From Methylophaga lonarensis MPL (lineage in GTDB: Bacteria > Pseudomonadota > Gammaproteobacteria > Nitrosococcales > Methylophagaceae), in NCBI RefSeq assembly GCF_000349205.1, contig NZ_APHR01000032.1, positions 1 through 56,167 on the forward strand: 56,167 nucleotides of DNA, written 5' to 3'. Position 1 is the stretch's first letter. Each line of letters opens with the position of its first letter. Below are positions 47,458 to 56,167 of the stretch, one piece after another. The notes beneath the pieces were generated by a model that worked only from the letters and a program-made list of their open reading frames with translations, did no database searches and was not told where the DNA came from. Position numbers and translations under genes: made by a program.

Positions 47458-47943
47458 TCATTTTTTAGGACTGAAACTGTAAGTCAGGTACACGGACTCT
47501 GCACCAGGGTTTCTTCGATGCAGGTTCGCGTTGGATAAGTGATAAATACCGAGTCCAATACGAGAGTGGGATTCTAACTGGTAGGCAAGTTCAAGGCCTG
47601 TTCGGAAATGCAAACCGCCACCGAGATCCTTACCAGCGCCTTTTTCATAACCGACGATGGAAAAGTTTGGCGTCAGCAGCCAGTTTTTGCTCAGGGAAAA
47701 GTCATAACGCATACCGGCATGTGCCCAATAAGCGCCATCATCATTGAAACTAAAGCCTATGGCGGGGATTAAGCCAAGTATGTTGGGTTGTGCTGAGAAG
47801 CGATATTCAAAGCCGACTTCTGCTGAGGTGTTGCTTCGAAAAGCATCAAACACACCTGCATTGACTGCCCATTGAGCTTGCTCGGCAGATACTGATAAAG
47901 GCAGGGATATTAAAGCAGTCAGATACAGTGAGCGTAGTTGCAT
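47458..47943 (-). CDS. pagL: PagL-type lipid A 3-O-deacylase
   Basis: PagL is an outer-membrane barrel that removes the 3-O acyl chain of lipid A. The 161-residue precursor has a signal peptide (YLTALISLPLSVSA). The catalytic triad H135, S137, E149 (YHLSNA, then NPGAES) has the same 2- and 12-residue spacing as Pseudomonas PagL H126, S128, E140. The C-terminus ends YLTYSF before the last residues, a typical barrel end. It converges on the acyltransferase gene with 7 nt between. Confidence 0.86.
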   Translation of the reverse strand: MQLRSLYLTALISLPLSVSAEQAQWAVNAGVFDAFRSNTSAEVGFEYRFSAQPNILGLIPAIGFSFNDDGAYWAHAGMRYDFSLSKNWLLTPNFSIVGYEKGAGKDLGGGLHFRTGLELAYQLESHSRIGLGIYHLSNANLHRRNPGAESVYLTYSFSPKK

Positions 47944-48015
47944 GTTGATGGCCTAGTCTGTGTTGAATTTGTGCTTATTTAACAAATTTTTACAGAAATG
48001 GATATAAGACCACAT

Positions 48016-48050
48016 AAAAAAAGGGCCATCTGTGTAGATGGCCCTTTTTT
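48016..48050 (-). terminator. Rho-independent terminator after rplM-rpsI
   Basis: On the minus strand a 10-bp stem (AAGGGCCATC with GATGGCCCTT) with a 6-nt loop is followed by Ts. It lies 23 nt after the rpsI stop. Confidence 0.92.
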
Positions 48051-48072
48051 GAAGGTATTGCAGATAAATCGA

Positions 48073-48462
48073 TTAACGCTTGGAGAACTGTGGACGTTTA
48101 CGGGCTTTGTGCAGACCGATTTTCTTACGTTCAACAGCACGTGCGTCACGGGTGATGAACCCGGCTTTGCGCAGTTCTGCTTTCAGTGCGTCATCGTATT
48201 CAACCAGTGCACGGCTGATGCCATGACGGATTGCGCCGGCCTGACCGTTGTTGCCACCACCGCGAACAGTGATTTTCAGGTCAACCTTGTCGAGCATTTC
48301 TACCAGTTCCAGTGGTTGACGAACGACCATGCGTGAAGTTTCACGACCGAAGTAGTCTTCCAGTGAACGAGTGTTGATAGAGATGTTGCCACTGCCTGGT
48401 TTCATGAAAACTCGTGCGGTTGAGCTTTTGCGGCGGCCTGTTGCGTAGTAAATATCTGCCAT
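48073..48462 (-). CDS. rpsI: 30S ribosomal protein S9
   Basis: S9 sits in the head of the 30S subunit; its C-terminal tail reaches the P-site tRNA. The 129-residue protein starts [18 protein letters not shown] and ends in the conserved [11 protein letters not shown]. It is cotranscribed with rplM 12 nt upstream and ends before a strong terminator. Confidence 0.98.
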   Translation of the reverse strand: MADIYYATGRRKSSTARVFMKPGSGNISINTRSLEDYFGRETSRMVVRQPLELVEMLDKVDLKITVRGGGNNGQAGAIRHGISRALVEYDDALKAELRKAGFITRDARAVERKKIGLHKARKRPQFSKR

Positions 48463-48474
48463 GACTATATCCGA

Positions 48475-48903
48475 TTAGATTTCGAGCACTTTAGGTTGTT
48501 GAGCAGTGTGCGGATGTTCAGCGCCTGCATAGACTTTCAGCTTGCTGAACATTGCACGACCCAGTGGGTTTTTAGGCAGCATGCCTTTAACCGCAGTCTG
48601 GATAACACGCTCAGGTGCTTTGTCGATTTGTTTTTCCAGGGTGATGGATTTGATTCCACCAATGTGACCTGTGTGGTGGTAATAAACTTTGTCTTTCATT
48701 TTGTTGCCGGTCACGCGCAGTTTTTCAGCGTTGATGACAACAATGTAATCGCCAGTATCGACGTGTGGTGTGTAGATGGCTTTGTGTTTGCCACGCAGAC
48801 GACGGGCGATCTCGGTTGCCATGCGGCCCAGAGTTTTGCCGTCGGCATCAATCACGAACCAGTCACGACGAACTTCGGCTGGTTTTGCACTTATGGTTTT
48901 CAT
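48475..48903 (-). CDS. rplM: 50S ribosomal protein L13
   Basis: L13 is an early-assembly protein of the 50S subunit. The 142-residue protein has [51 protein letters not shown] and [25 protein letters not shown] in linear order. It is the first gene of the rplM-rpsI pair, behind a strong sigma70 promoter. Confidence 0.98.
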   Translation of the reverse strand: MKTISAKPAEVRRDWFVIDADGKTLGRMATEIARRLRGKHKAIYTPHVDTGDYIVVINAEKLRVTGNKMKDKVYYHHTGHIGGIKSITLEKQIDKAPERVIQTAVKGMLPKNPLGRAMFSKLKVYAGAEHPHTAQQPKVLEI

Positions 48904-48955
48904 TCCGCAGGTTGCTCCAGAAAAATTACGCAGGCGGTCTAAATAAAGAGGGAGA

Positions 48956-48984
48956 ATATTACGGGGTCAGGCCTTGACTGTCAA
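48956..48984 (-). promoter_or_regulatory. Sigma70 promoter for rplM-rpsI
   Basis: On the minus strand a consensus TTGACA (48984-48979) and TAATAT (48961-48956) are exactly 17 bp apart. They end 53 nt before the rplM ATG. The untranslated leader would hold any ribosomal-protein feedback site; I see no clear structure in it. Confidence 0.75.
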
Positions 48985-48990
48985 CAGCGA

Positions 48991-49788
48991 TCAAACAATC
49001 ACCAACAACAAGACAACGCCCAAGACCATTCGGTAGACGACAAACGGCCACATACCAATACTTTGAAGCAATCTCAGGAACACGGCAATACATGCGTAAG
49101 CACTGATTCCGGCAATCAATGCGCCCCAAAACATGTGATTCCAGTTCACCGAGACACTGGCTCGAACCAATTCAAAAGTTTCCAGGCCACCCGCCAGGAA
49201 AATAACTGGTATTGATAGCAGGAAAGAAAATCTGGCAGCCGCCTGACGGGTCAGGCCCAGCATTAAGCCAGCCGTGATGGTAATACCGCTTCTTGAAGTG
49301 CCCGGGATTAAGGCAATCGCTTGTGCAACGCCAATAAAGAGGATGTCTTTCCAATTCAATTGATGTTCGTCTCGGACACGTTTGCCGCGCCAGTCCGCCC
49401 AGCCAAGCAAGGCGCCAAACAGCAGTGTGGTAATAGCAATGACCAGCGGGTCACGCAGATGTTCAGCAATGGCACTGTTAAAGGTCAGTCCGGCCAAACC
49501 TACAGGGATGGTGCCAAACAATACAGCCCAGGCAAGTCGGCTGTCGCCGACCGTTTTCTTCTGCTGAACAGACAGTATCCAGTCTTGAGTGATGGTCACC
49601 AAGGTCTTGCGGAAATAAATGATAACGGCGACCAGCGTGCCTACGTGTACGGCGACATCAAAGGCAAGGCCCTGATCTTCCCAGTTGGCAATGATTGGCA
49701 TCAGGATCAGATGAGCTGAACTGGAGATGGGTAAGAACTCGGTCAGGCCCTGAAGAATTGCAAGAATAATTGTTTGTGTGATGTCCAT
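48991..49788 (-). CDS. uppP: Undecaprenyl-diphosphatase UppP (BacA)
   Basis: UppP dephosphorylates undecaprenyl pyrophosphate, recycling the lipid carrier for peptidoglycan and LPS. The 265-residue protein has about eight membrane helices, the active-site ILQGLTEFLPISSSAHL near the N-terminus and the PGTSRSG motif with catalytic Ser/Arg around residue 170. It ends just before the rplM promoter and is divergent from the FAD oxidoreductase gene. Confidence 0.96.
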   Translation of the reverse strand: MDITQTIILAILQGLTEFLPISSSAHLILMPIIANWEDQGLAFDVAVHVGTLVAVIIYFRKTLVTITQDWILSVQQKKTVGDSRLAWAVLFGTIPVGLAGLTFNSAIAEHLRDPLVIAITTLLFGALLGWADWRGKRVRDEHQLNWKDILFIGVAQAIALIPGTSRSGITITAGLMLGLTRQAAARFSFLLSIPVIFLAGGLETFELVRASVSVNWNHMFWGALIAGISAYACIAVFLRLLQSIGMWPFVVYRMVLGVVLLLVIV

Positions 49789-49856
49789 ATTTCACTTTAA
49801 TGAGGCAACAGATACAAAAGCCACGTTGGTTGTGGGCCTTCTAATTAATAAGTTCA

Positions 49857-49865
49857 TGTTAGAAT
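49857..49865 (+). promoter_or_regulatory. Candidate extended -10 promoter for the FAD/Fe-S oxidoreductase gene
   Basis: TGT-TAGAAT lies about 55 nt before the ATG, followed by TAGCCG. It matches the ftsK upstream element (4899-4907) in 14 of 15 positions across TGTTAGAAT-Y-AGCCG. No -35 is evident. Confidence 0.4.
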
Positions 49866-49919
49866 TAGCCGCTTTTCAATACTTCGCTGTATTCATAGTC
49901 AGGGCTGAACTAAATCGTT

Positions 49920-52900
49920 ATGCAAACCCGTATTCGCGAAATTCCATACAACTACACGTCATTTTCTGATCGCGAGATCGTGATCCGCTTCATGGGCGAA
50001 GCATCGTGGGACATTCTGCAACAGTTGCGTGAACAACGCAAAACCGGTCGCAGTGCCAAGATGCTGTTCGAGGTGTTGGGTGATATGTGGGTGATCTCGC
50101 GCAACCCGTTTATCCAGGATGATTTGGTCGAAAACCGCAAGCGATGGGAATCGCTTCGCCATGCGCTGTATCACCGTTTGGATCAGATTCGTCAGCGAGC
50201 GCGTGAAAACGATAACGAACTGGCACTTAAACTCGAGCAAACAGCCCGTGAGGCAGTACAGCGTTTCGAACGCGAACTGCTGAGTGTGGCTGAACGCAGA
50301 CGAGTTGTCTTACGTCGTTTAAGCCGTGCAACCAAGAAACACAACATCCAGTTTGACGGTCTGGCACGTGTATCCCACGTTACTGATGCCACTGACTGGC
50401 GTGTTGAATATCCGTTGGCGGTGGTCACACCTGACACCGAAGAAGAAATGGCCCAGATTATTTCGGCGTGTATCGAACTTGGACTGACGGTCATTCCTCG
50501 CGGGGGCGGCACCGGCTACACCGGTGGTGCTATTCCGCTGACGGCTGACAGTGTGGTGGTGAATACCGAAAAGCTTGAAGGCTTGGGTGAGGTTGTTTAT
50601 CGAAAACTGCATGGTCGCGATGATGAAGTCGCAACAGTTCGTGCCGAAGCCGGTGTGGTGACTCGGCGTGTATCTGATCTGGCCGGTTTGAATGGGCTTG
50701 TGTTTGCGGTGGATCCGACCTCACAGGATGCTTCGACTATCGGCGGTAATGTTGCCATGAATGCCGGTGGTAAAAAGGCCGTCATGTGGGGAACCGCGCT
50801 TGATAATCTGGTTTCATGGCGCATGGTGACGCCAGATGCTACCTGGATGGAAGTCGAGCGGCTCAATCACAATATGGGCAAAATTCACGATATCGAAACG
50901 GCTCGTTTTCGTATTCATCGCTTTGCCGGTGATGGCAAAACGCCCATCGCAGAGCCAGAAGATATTGCGATTCCTGCCAAAGAGCTGCGTAAAACCGGTT
51001 TAGGTAAGGACGTCACCAACAAATTCCTCGGTGGTCTGCCGGGTATTCAGAAAGAAGGTTGTGATGGTCTGATCACATCGGCTGTGTTCGTTTTGCACCG
51101 GATGCCACAGTTTATTCGTACCATCTGTCTCGAGTTTTTCGGCAACGATTTGAGCAAAGCCGTACCGGCCATTGTTGAAACCAAGGATTTTCTGGATGCC
51201 AACAAGAAAATCCTGCTGGCGGGCATGGAGCATCTTGACGAACGTTATGTCAAAGCGGTCGATTATTCCACCAAGGCTCCGCGTGCCATGCCACCTAAAA
51301 TGGTGTTGCTGATCGATGTGGTCGGCGATGACGAAGATGCTGTAGCAGAAGCCTGTTCAGAAGTAGTCAGGCTGGCCAATGCGCGTGATGGTGAAGGCTT
51401 TATCGCCGTCAGTCCTGAGGCAAGATCACGTTTCTGGGCTGACCGGGCGAGAACAGCTGCAATTGCTCGTCACACCAATGCTTTCAAAATCAATGAAGAC
51501 GTGGTGATTCCGCTGGAACGTCTGGCCGAATACAACGACGGCATCGAGCGTATCAATATCGTTCAATCGACCCGTAACAAGCTGAAAACAACCGCGGCAG
51601 TCATTGACTATCTCCAGCATGAACCCAAAGAACTGAAACAGCAGGCCAAAAAGCTGGATGACAGTGCTGAGAATGACGCTATTTTGCAATCTAAGGTGGA
51701 TGCGGCAGTTCAGCATCTGCAAGTGGTCACGGCCCGCTGGCAGCAAGTGCTTGATAATCTGGATGCACCTGTTGAGCCTGTATTAGACATGTTGTCAGAT
51801 GCAGCCAAGGCTAATCTGAATAGTGGCGATACCTTGTTTAATGTATTGCAACGTCGTGATCTGCGAATTTCCTATCGTGACGAAGTAGAAAAACCGCTCA
51901 AGGAACTGTTCCAGGGACAAGCGCTGGAAGTACTGCGTCATAAGCTTGATGAAATTCATGCCGAGCATCGCTCAGGTCGCTTGTTTGTGGCGACGCATAT
52001 GCATGCCGGTGATGGCAACGTACACACCAATATTCCGGTCAACTCAAATGACTATGAAATGATGCATGAAGCTGAACGCATCGTTGACGAAGTCATGGCA
52101 CTGGCTGAGCGGCTTGGTGGGGTGATTTCCGGTGAACATGGCATCGGCTTGACCAAGATGCAGTATCTGGACAAACCGACCATTGATGCCTTTGCCAGCT
52201 ACAAGCAAAAAGTTGATCCGCATGGTCGCTTTAATGCAGGCAAGTTGATGCCCGGTTCGGGGCTCGAGCGTGCTTACACACCTTCATTGCGTTTGCTGCA
52301 ACAGGAGGCCTTGATTCTGGAGGCCAGTGCGCTTGGCGATCTGAATAACGACATCAAGGACTGCCTGCGCTGCGGCAAATGTAAACCTGAATGTACCACG
52401 CATGTGCCCCGGGCTAATTTGTTGTATTCACCACGAAACAAGATTCTGGGCACCGGCTTGCTGATTGAGGCATTCCTCTACGAAGAACAGACTCGTCGCG
52501 GTATTTCAGTGCGGCATTTTGAAGAAATGAATGACGTGGCTGATCACTGCACGGTTTGCCATCGCTGCCTGAATCCATGTCCGGTCAATATTGACTTTGG
52601 TGATGTCACCATGAAGCTGCGTTCGATTCTCAAAGAGCGTGGTCAGCGACATGCCAATCTGGGCACCTGGACTTCGATGGCTTATCTCAATGCCACCGAT
52701 CCCCTGACGGTCAAACTGATGCGCAAGACCATGATCGAGTGGGGCTTCAAGGCACAGCGTCTGGCACACAAGGCGGCTAAATACCTTGGGATTCTGGCCA
52801 ATGGTAAAAAGAAAGCGCCACTGCCAACGACCGGCAAAACACCAATTCGGGCTCAGGTTGTGCATTTTGTCAAAAAGCCAATGCCTGGAAATTTGCCAAC

Positions 52901-53777
52901 CCAGACCACCCGAGGCATGTTGGGGCTTGAAGACGACAAACTGATTCCTATTCTGCGTGATCCGCAAAAGGTCAATGAAGAGTCTGATGCCGTATTTTAC
53001 TTCCCCGGCTGTGGTTCCGAGCGATTGTTCAGTCAGGTCGGTTTGGCGACATTGGCGATGTTATACGAGGTGGGCGCTGAAACAGTATTGCCGCCAGGTT
53101 ATCTGTGCTGTGGCTACCCTCAAGCTTCCATTGGCGATGATGACAAGGCGACGGCAATTTCCACCGGCAACCGGGTGTTATTCCACCGCATGGCCAACAC
53201 ACTTAACTATCTTGATATCAAGACCGTTATCGTCTCTTGTGGCACCTGTATGGATCAGTTGCTCAAATATGAGTTTGAGCAAATCTTCCCTGGCTGCCGA
53301 CTGCTGGATATTCACGAATATCTGATGGAAAAAGGGGTCAAGATGGAAGGTGTTGATGGCGTACAGTACATGTACCATGAGCCTTGCCACACACCGATGA
53401 AAACCTACAAATCAACCAGTGTCGCGGCGAACCTGCTGGGACAGGAAGTTGCATTGAATGATCGTTGCTGCGGTGAGGCCGGTTCATTTGCGGTGGCACG
53501 CCCAGATATTGCCTCTCAGGTGCGTTTCCGCAAGGAAGAGGAAATTACCAAAGGCATTCGTCAGCTGACGGGAGAAGATAAGGCGGTGAACGGCAACGTC
53601 AAGTTGCTGACGTCATGCCCGGCCTGTCAGCAGGGACTGTCACGCTACAGTGAAGATACTGGTATCGAAACTGACTACATCGTGGTGGAAGTCGCCAAGC
53701 ATGTGTTGGGTGATAACTGGCAGCGGCAGTTCATTGACAAGGCCAAAGCTGGCGGTATCGAGCGGGTATTGCTGTAA
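49920..53777 (+). CDS. Large FAD-linked oxidoreductase with 4Fe-4S and CCG domains (DUF3683; D-2-hydroxyacid dehydrogenase-like)
   Basis: The 1285-residue protein starts with a DUF3683-type region (about 1-130). An FAD-binding domain follows ([13 protein letters not shown] near residue 195, [15 protein letters not shown]), then an FAD-oxidase C-terminal domain with [10 protein letters not shown] near 694 and GEHGIGLTK. Two 4Fe-4S motifs are [11 protein letters not shown] (near 815) and [12 protein letters not shown] (near 876). Two CCG (cysteine-rich) motifs are GCG...CCGYP (near 1029-1063) and EPCH...CCGEAG (near 1183). It combines the parts of GlcD/Dld flavoproteins and GlcF-type electron carriers, like YdiJ (1018 residues) but longer. 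It should oxidise a 2-hydroxyacid such as D-lactate or D-2-hydroxyglutarate into the quinone pool; the substrate is inferred. A terminator-like hairpin follows. Confidence 0.88.
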   Translation: MQTRIREIPYNYTSFSDREIVIRFMGEASWDILQQLREQRKTGRSAKMLFEVLGDMWVISRNPFIQDDLVENRKRWESLRHALYHRLDQIRQRARENDNELALKLEQTAREAVQRFERELLSVAERRRVVLRRLSRATKKHNIQFDGLARVSHVTDATDWRVEYPLAVVTPDTEEEMAQIISACIELGLTVIPRGGGTGYTGGAIPLTADSVVVNTEKLEGLGEVVYRKLHGRDDEVATVRAEAGVVTRRVSDLAGLNGLVFAVDPTSQDASTIGGNVAMNAGGKKAVMWGTALDNLVSWRMVTPDATWMEVERLNHNMGKIHDIETARFRIHRFAGDGKTPIAEPEDIAIPAKELRKTGLGKDVTNKFLGGLPGIQKEGCDGLITSAVFVLHRMPQFIRTICLEFFGNDLSKAVPAIVETKDFLDANKKILLAGMEHLDERYVKAVDYSTKAPRAMPPKMVLLIDVVGDDEDAVAEACSEVVRLANARDGEGFIAVSPEARSRFWADRARTAAIARHTNAFKINEDVVIPLERLAEYNDGIERINIVQSTRNKLKTTAAVIDYLQHEPKELKQQAKKLDDSAENDAILQSKVDAAVQHLQVVTARWQQVLDNLDAPVEPVLDMLSDAAKANLNSGDTLFNVLQRRDLRISYRDEVEKPLKELFQGQALEVLRHKLDEIHAEHRSGRLFVATHMHAGDGNVHTNIPVNSNDYEMMHEAERIVDEVMALAERLGGVISGEHGIGLTKMQYLDKPTIDAFASYKQKVDPHGRFNAGKLMPGSGLERAYTPSLRLLQQEALILEASALGDLNNDIKDCLRCGKCKPECTTHVPRANLLYSPRNKILGTGLLIEAFLYEEQTRRGISVRHFEEMNDVADHCTVCHRCLNPCPVNIDFGDVTMKLRSILKERGQRHANLGTWTSMAYLNATDPLTVKLMRKTMIEWGFKAQRLAHKAAKYLGILANGKKKAPLPTTGKTPIRAQVVHFVKKPMPGNLPTQTTRGMLGLEDDKLIPILRDPQKVNEESDAVFYFPGCGSERLFSQVGLATLAMLYEVGAETVLPPGYLCCGYPQASIGDDDKATAISTGNRVLFHRMANTLNYLDIKTVIVSCGTCMDQLLKYEFEQIFPGCRLLDIHEYLMEKGVKMEGVDGVQYMYHEPCHTPMKTYKSTSVAANLLGQEVALNDRCCGEAGSFAVARPDIASQVRFRKEEEITKGIRQLTGEDKAVNGNVKLLTSCPACQQGLSRYSEDTGIETDYIVVEVAKHVLGDNWQRQFIDKAKAGGIERVLL

Positions 53778-53786
53778 AAAACTGCA

Positions 53787-53810
53787 GGGGGAATGTCTAT
53801 GCATTCCCCC
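53787..53810 (+). terminator. Stem-loop terminator after the FAD oxidoreductase gene
   Basis: A perfect 9-bp stem (GGGGGAATG with CATTCCCCC) and a 6-nt loop begin 10 nt after the stop. The following TTGTATT is a weak T tract, so termination may be incomplete. Confidence 0.65.
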
Positions 53811-53913
53811 TTGTATTCTGGACCGACCATTCAAAGTCAGTTCACGTGGTATCGCAGTGCATATCAGTGCTGTTAAATGACCACTTAAAAAGCAGCGATG
53901 GTCATAGCTAACT

Positions 53914-54258
53914 TTATTTTGCCTTCAATGGATCCCCCGCAAATCTAACCCTGTCCCAGCCATAACGCATAAAGTTGCGGATATTCTGGTGGTCATCGCC
54001 GTTTGAGTTGAGCAAAACATCCTGCCGGTAATAACGACCAAAACAGGCCAGGGTGTGTGAGCCACTTAAATCGTGCAGCTCTGCAAAAGCCAGTATTTTG
54101 CAGGAACCATTGTTTTGCCCCGCTTCGTTTGTGATGTCGCCATTTTTGAAGGCAGTGGGGGTGAACTCATAATGAGCATCGATCACTGCCATGGTGTCTT
54201 CAAAGTCGATAGCCGATGGATTTTGATCCAAAGTGTCTAGAAAAGTCGCTAAATCCAC
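53914..54258 (-). CDS. HopJ-family (type III effector HopPmaJ-like) small protein
   Basis: The 114-residue protein matches the HopJ family by pattern: IDFEDTMAVIDAHYEFTPTAFKNG, then NEAGQNNGSCKILAFAELH, LACFGRYYRQDVL, and IRNFMRYGWDRVRF. Despite the family name it occurs widely in free-living bacteria without type III secretion, and its function is unknown. No secretion genes are in the window. The start is GTG 54258 with GAGG 7 nt upstream. It follows the nitroreductase gene by 17 nt and is likely in one unit with it. Confidence 0.82.
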   Translation of the reverse strand: MDLATFLDTLDQNPSAIDFEDTMAVIDAHYEFTPTAFKNGDITNEAGQNNGSCKILAFAELHDLSGSHTLACFGRYYRQDVLLNSNGDDHQNIRNFMRYGWDRVRFAGDPLKAK

Positions 54259-54275
54259 AAATAAACCTCAAATAA

Positions 54276-54941
54276 TCAGGAAAAGAAACGAGTAAAGCTG
54301 GTTACGCTGGCACGCTCGGTCCTATATTGGTTAACGGCGGCGGAGTTGTCTTCATAGCCCAGTGCCATACCGCACAACAGGATGCTGTCATCAGCATAGC
54401 CTAATAGCTGTTTGACCTGTGCCGGATATTCAGCCAATGCTGCCTGTGGGCAAGTGGCAAGCCCTTGCTCGGTAGCGGCCAGCATCAGCGATTGTAAAAA
54501 CATGCCGAAGTCGAGAAAAGACCCCGTCTGCATGGACTTGTCCATAAAAAACAGCAACATCACTGGCGCATCAAAGGCACGGTAATTGGCGGCCCATTGC
54601 TGTCGTTGTGCCTGTTTGTCGGTTTTTTCAATATTCAGACTTTGATAGAGCTGCAAACCGCAAGCACGACGGCGATCAATATAAGGTGATTGCCATTGTG
54701 AGGGGTAATAGCTGTAATCAGGCTCGGCTGGCTCACCTTGTTCAAAAGCGGCCTGAATGTGTTGAGACAGCAGATGTTTGGTTTCGCCCATCACAACAGC
54801 GACTTGCCAAGGCTGAGTGTTAGCCCCTGATGGCGCATGTCTGGCCAGATCCAGCAAGTCGCTGATCTGCTGTGGGCTAATCGGTGTTGGCAGAAATGCT
54901 CGCACACTGTGCCGCTTGAGAAGTGCATCTTTTACTGACAT
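54276..54941 (-). CDS. Nitroreductase-family FMN oxidoreductase
   Basis: The 221-residue protein has the family opening DALLKRHSVRAFLPTPIS, APSGANTQPWQVAVV for FMN binding, FLDFGMFLQSLMLAA and CPQAALAEYP, then ILLCGMALGY. Such enzymes reduce nitro groups, quinones or other acceptors with NAD(P)H; the natural substrate is not known. ATG 54941 overlaps the DUF454 stop by one base (TGATG); a TTG at 54944 is less likely. Confidence 0.9.
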   Translation of the reverse strand: MSVKDALLKRHSVRAFLPTPISPQQISDLLDLARHAPSGANTQPWQVAVVMGETKHLLSQHIQAAFEQGEPAEPDYSYYPSQWQSPYIDRRRACGLQLYQSLNIEKTDKQAQRQQWAANYRAFDAPVMLLFFMDKSMQTGSFLDFGMFLQSLMLAATEQGLATCPQAALAEYPAQVKQLLGYADDSILLCGMALGYEDNSAAVNQYRTERASVTSFTRFFS

Positions 54942-55321
54942 CAATCAGGTTCCGATTCCTTGAGTCTGAAAACACAGCCTAACAGCAGCAGACAGAGGGC
55001 GACCAGCATCAGTTGCAGAGCTGGTCGTCCCCAGAGCATCAGGATAGAGATGGCAAAGCTGATGACAATCAACAACATGGCCTTGAATTTAACAGTGCGA
55101 CGTATCGTGTGACTTTGTTGCCATTGATGCAGTGGTGGCCCAAACCACCGATGATTGAGCAACATCTGATGAAAGCGAGGTGAGCTCTCGGCAAAACAGG
55201 CAAGTGCCAGAATCAGAAAAGGTGTGGTTGGCAGCAGTGGCAACAGCGCACCGAGCACCGCCAATAACACACACAGCCAGCCAAAACTAATCAGCAGCCA
55301 GTGTTTAATCTGTTGCCTCAC
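54941..55321 (-). CDS. YbaN-like DUF454 inner-membrane protein
   Basis: The 126-residue protein has three to four membrane helices and the DUF454 pattern GWLCVLLAVLGALLPLLPTTPFLILALACFAESSPRFH (here noted in parts: GALLPLLPTTPF, ACFAESSPRFH), then WQQSHTIRRTVK. The function is unknown. It starts at GTG 55321 with GAGG 5 nt upstream, 15 nt after efpL. The overlap with the nitroreductase start suggests a four-gene unit efpL-DUF454-nitroreductase-hopJ. Confidence 0.87.
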   Translation of the reverse strand: MRQQIKHWLLISFGWLCVLLAVLGALLPLLPTTPFLILALACFAESSPRFHQMLLNHRWFGPPLHQWQQSHTIRRTVKFKAMLLIVISFAISILMLWGRPALQLMLVALCLLLLGCVFRLKESEPD

Positions 55322-55336
55322 CTTGACCTCGTCAGC

Positions 55337-55903
55337 TTAGGCACGAGACATGTATTTGCCTGTGACGGTGTTGATTTTAATCACATCCCCGGTTTCGATA
55401 TATTCGGGTACCTGTACTTCAAGGCCGGTGGCAAGTATGGCTGGCTTGGTTCGTGCGGCTGCCGTAGCACCTTTGATGCCGGGAGTGGTTTCAATGATAG
55501 TCATGCTCACGGTGGCCGGTAGCTCAATTGCCAAGAGTTGATTGTCGAGCAGAACGGCAACGATGTTATCGAGTCCGTCGGTCAGATACATGCGTTCTTC
55601 GGCGATATCTGAACTATTAATCGAAAACTGTTCGTAATCGTCAACACTCATAAAGACGTGACTCTGATCGTCGATATAAGAGAACTGCACCAGTTTTCGC
55701 TCGCAATCAACGGCCTTGAAAAAGTCATCACCCTTGAAAGATTCGTCTCTTTTCTGGCCTGTTTTCAGGTGGTTCAAACGCACTTTGTAGAGTGTACTGG
55801 CACCCCGAGAAGAGGGGTTACGAACCTGGATGTCGCGCACAACAAAGGGTGCGTCATCCATTTCGATGACCATGCCGCGTTTTAATTCACTGGCTTTTGG
55901 CAT
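55337..55903 (-). CDS. efpL: Elongation factor P-like protein EfpL (YeiP)
   Basis: EfpL is an EF-P paralog that helps ribosomes through stalling motifs. The 188-residue protein (E. coli YeiP 190) begins MPKASELKRGMVIEMDDAPFVVRD (start chosen for this match; an upstream frame to 55933 is rejected). Its tip loop NPSSRGASTLYKVR has arginine where EF-P carries the modified lysine, the mark of this subfamily. It also has FKGDDFF, TPGIKGATAAARTKPA and the C-terminal VQVPEYIETGD. GGTGG lies 9 nt upstream. Confidence 0.94.
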   Translation of the reverse strand: MPKASELKRGMVIEMDDAPFVVRDIQVRNPSSRGASTLYKVRLNHLKTGQKRDESFKGDDFFKAVDCERKLVQFSYIDDQSHVFMSVDDYEQFSINSSDIAEERMYLTDGLDNIVAVLLDNQLLAIELPATVSMTIIETTPGIKGATAAARTKPAILATGLEVQVPEYIETGDVIKINTVTGKYMSRA

Positions 55904-55933
55904 TGCTGATATCCACCGTAAAAAAACCGCCAA

Positions 55934-56167
55934 TTATAGCTGAACAGGGGCTCAGGTAAGCTGTTGTTGCTCTCTGATTGAACCTTGGTACATAGGCACC
56001 GAGGATTTGAAAAGTTATCATTTTGTTGTGGCTTTTAGCGAGCCTTGTTCATTCACTCATGTTGTCTCACCTATTGGACTTTTTAAACTAGCGATCTTTT
56101 AATTCTGTCCCGGATGACCTATTAATGCCCTTGATGTTGCCAAAAAGAAATTTCCGCATTTCCCTGA
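55934..56167. other. Right-edge non-coding stretch
   Basis: The last 234 nt show no gene, tRNA or strong hairpin. It should contain the efpL promoter and the start of the next locus. I found no reliable promoter pair. Confidence 0.4.

Overview
The window is a gene-dense stretch of a gammaproteobacterial chromosome with moderate GC. I recognise 57 protein genes and one tRNA. There is no insertion sequence, phage, integrase or CRISPR array. Gene content and order (the mla-ibaG-murA-hisGDC block, yggS-proC-yggT-metXW, divergent pilTU, engB-c4-resB-ccsA-dsbA, rplM-rpsI) fit a marine-type gammaproteobacterium. An MxaD-family protein beside a lipoprotein beta-propeller suggests a methanol oxidiser, for example Methylophaga or a relative. 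The taxon is an inference.

Layout. 1-3.3 kb: a frameshifted exonuclease/GIY-YIG gene cut by the left edge, oligoribonuclease, a Ste24-like protease and a small cytochrome c. 3.4-9.3 kb: universal stress protein, trxB, and ftsK-lolA-rarA. 9.3-11.6 kb, minus strand: mxaD, a beta-propeller lipoprotein (frameshifted) and rsmJ. 11.8-19.4 kb: mlaFEDCB, ibaG, murA, hisG, hisD (frameshifted), hisC. 19.4-25.4 kb: a DUF4124 protein, a TauE-type permease, pyrE, metX-metW, yggT, proC and a YggS-type PLP-binding protein. 25.5-28.9 kb: pilT, pilU and an OmpA-like lipoprotein. 29.3-33.5 kb: a tightly packed four-gene envelope module (amicyanin-like cupredoxin, membrane GGDEF/EAL protein, DUF3034 protein, lipoprotein truncated hemoglobin), then tRNA-Arg(CCG). 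33.7-41.7 kb: glgP, engB, cytochrome c4, resB, ccsA, dsbA. 41.7-47.9 kb: mltF, trhP, tadA-waaA, an lpxL-type acyltransferase (frameshifted) and pagL. 48-56 kb: rpsI-rplM, uppP, a 1285-residue FAD/Fe-S oxidoreductase, a HopJ-family protein, a nitroreductase, a DUF454 protein and efpL (yeiP).

How it fits together. Much of the window serves the envelope: phospholipid trafficking (Mla), peptidoglycan (MurA, UppP, MltF), lipoprotein carriage (LolA), lipid A (WaaA, LpxL, PagL), twitching (PilT/PilU) and periplasmic redox (System II cytochrome c assembly, DsbA, c4, MxaD, cupredoxin, hemoglobin).

Four genes each carry one single-base indel where the family reading frame continues in another frame. 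One lies in a nine-A run. They are most simply base-call or assembly errors, but each could be a real mutation. The most novel-looking element is the 29.3-33.5 kb module, whose upstream region holds several unexplained inverted repeats.
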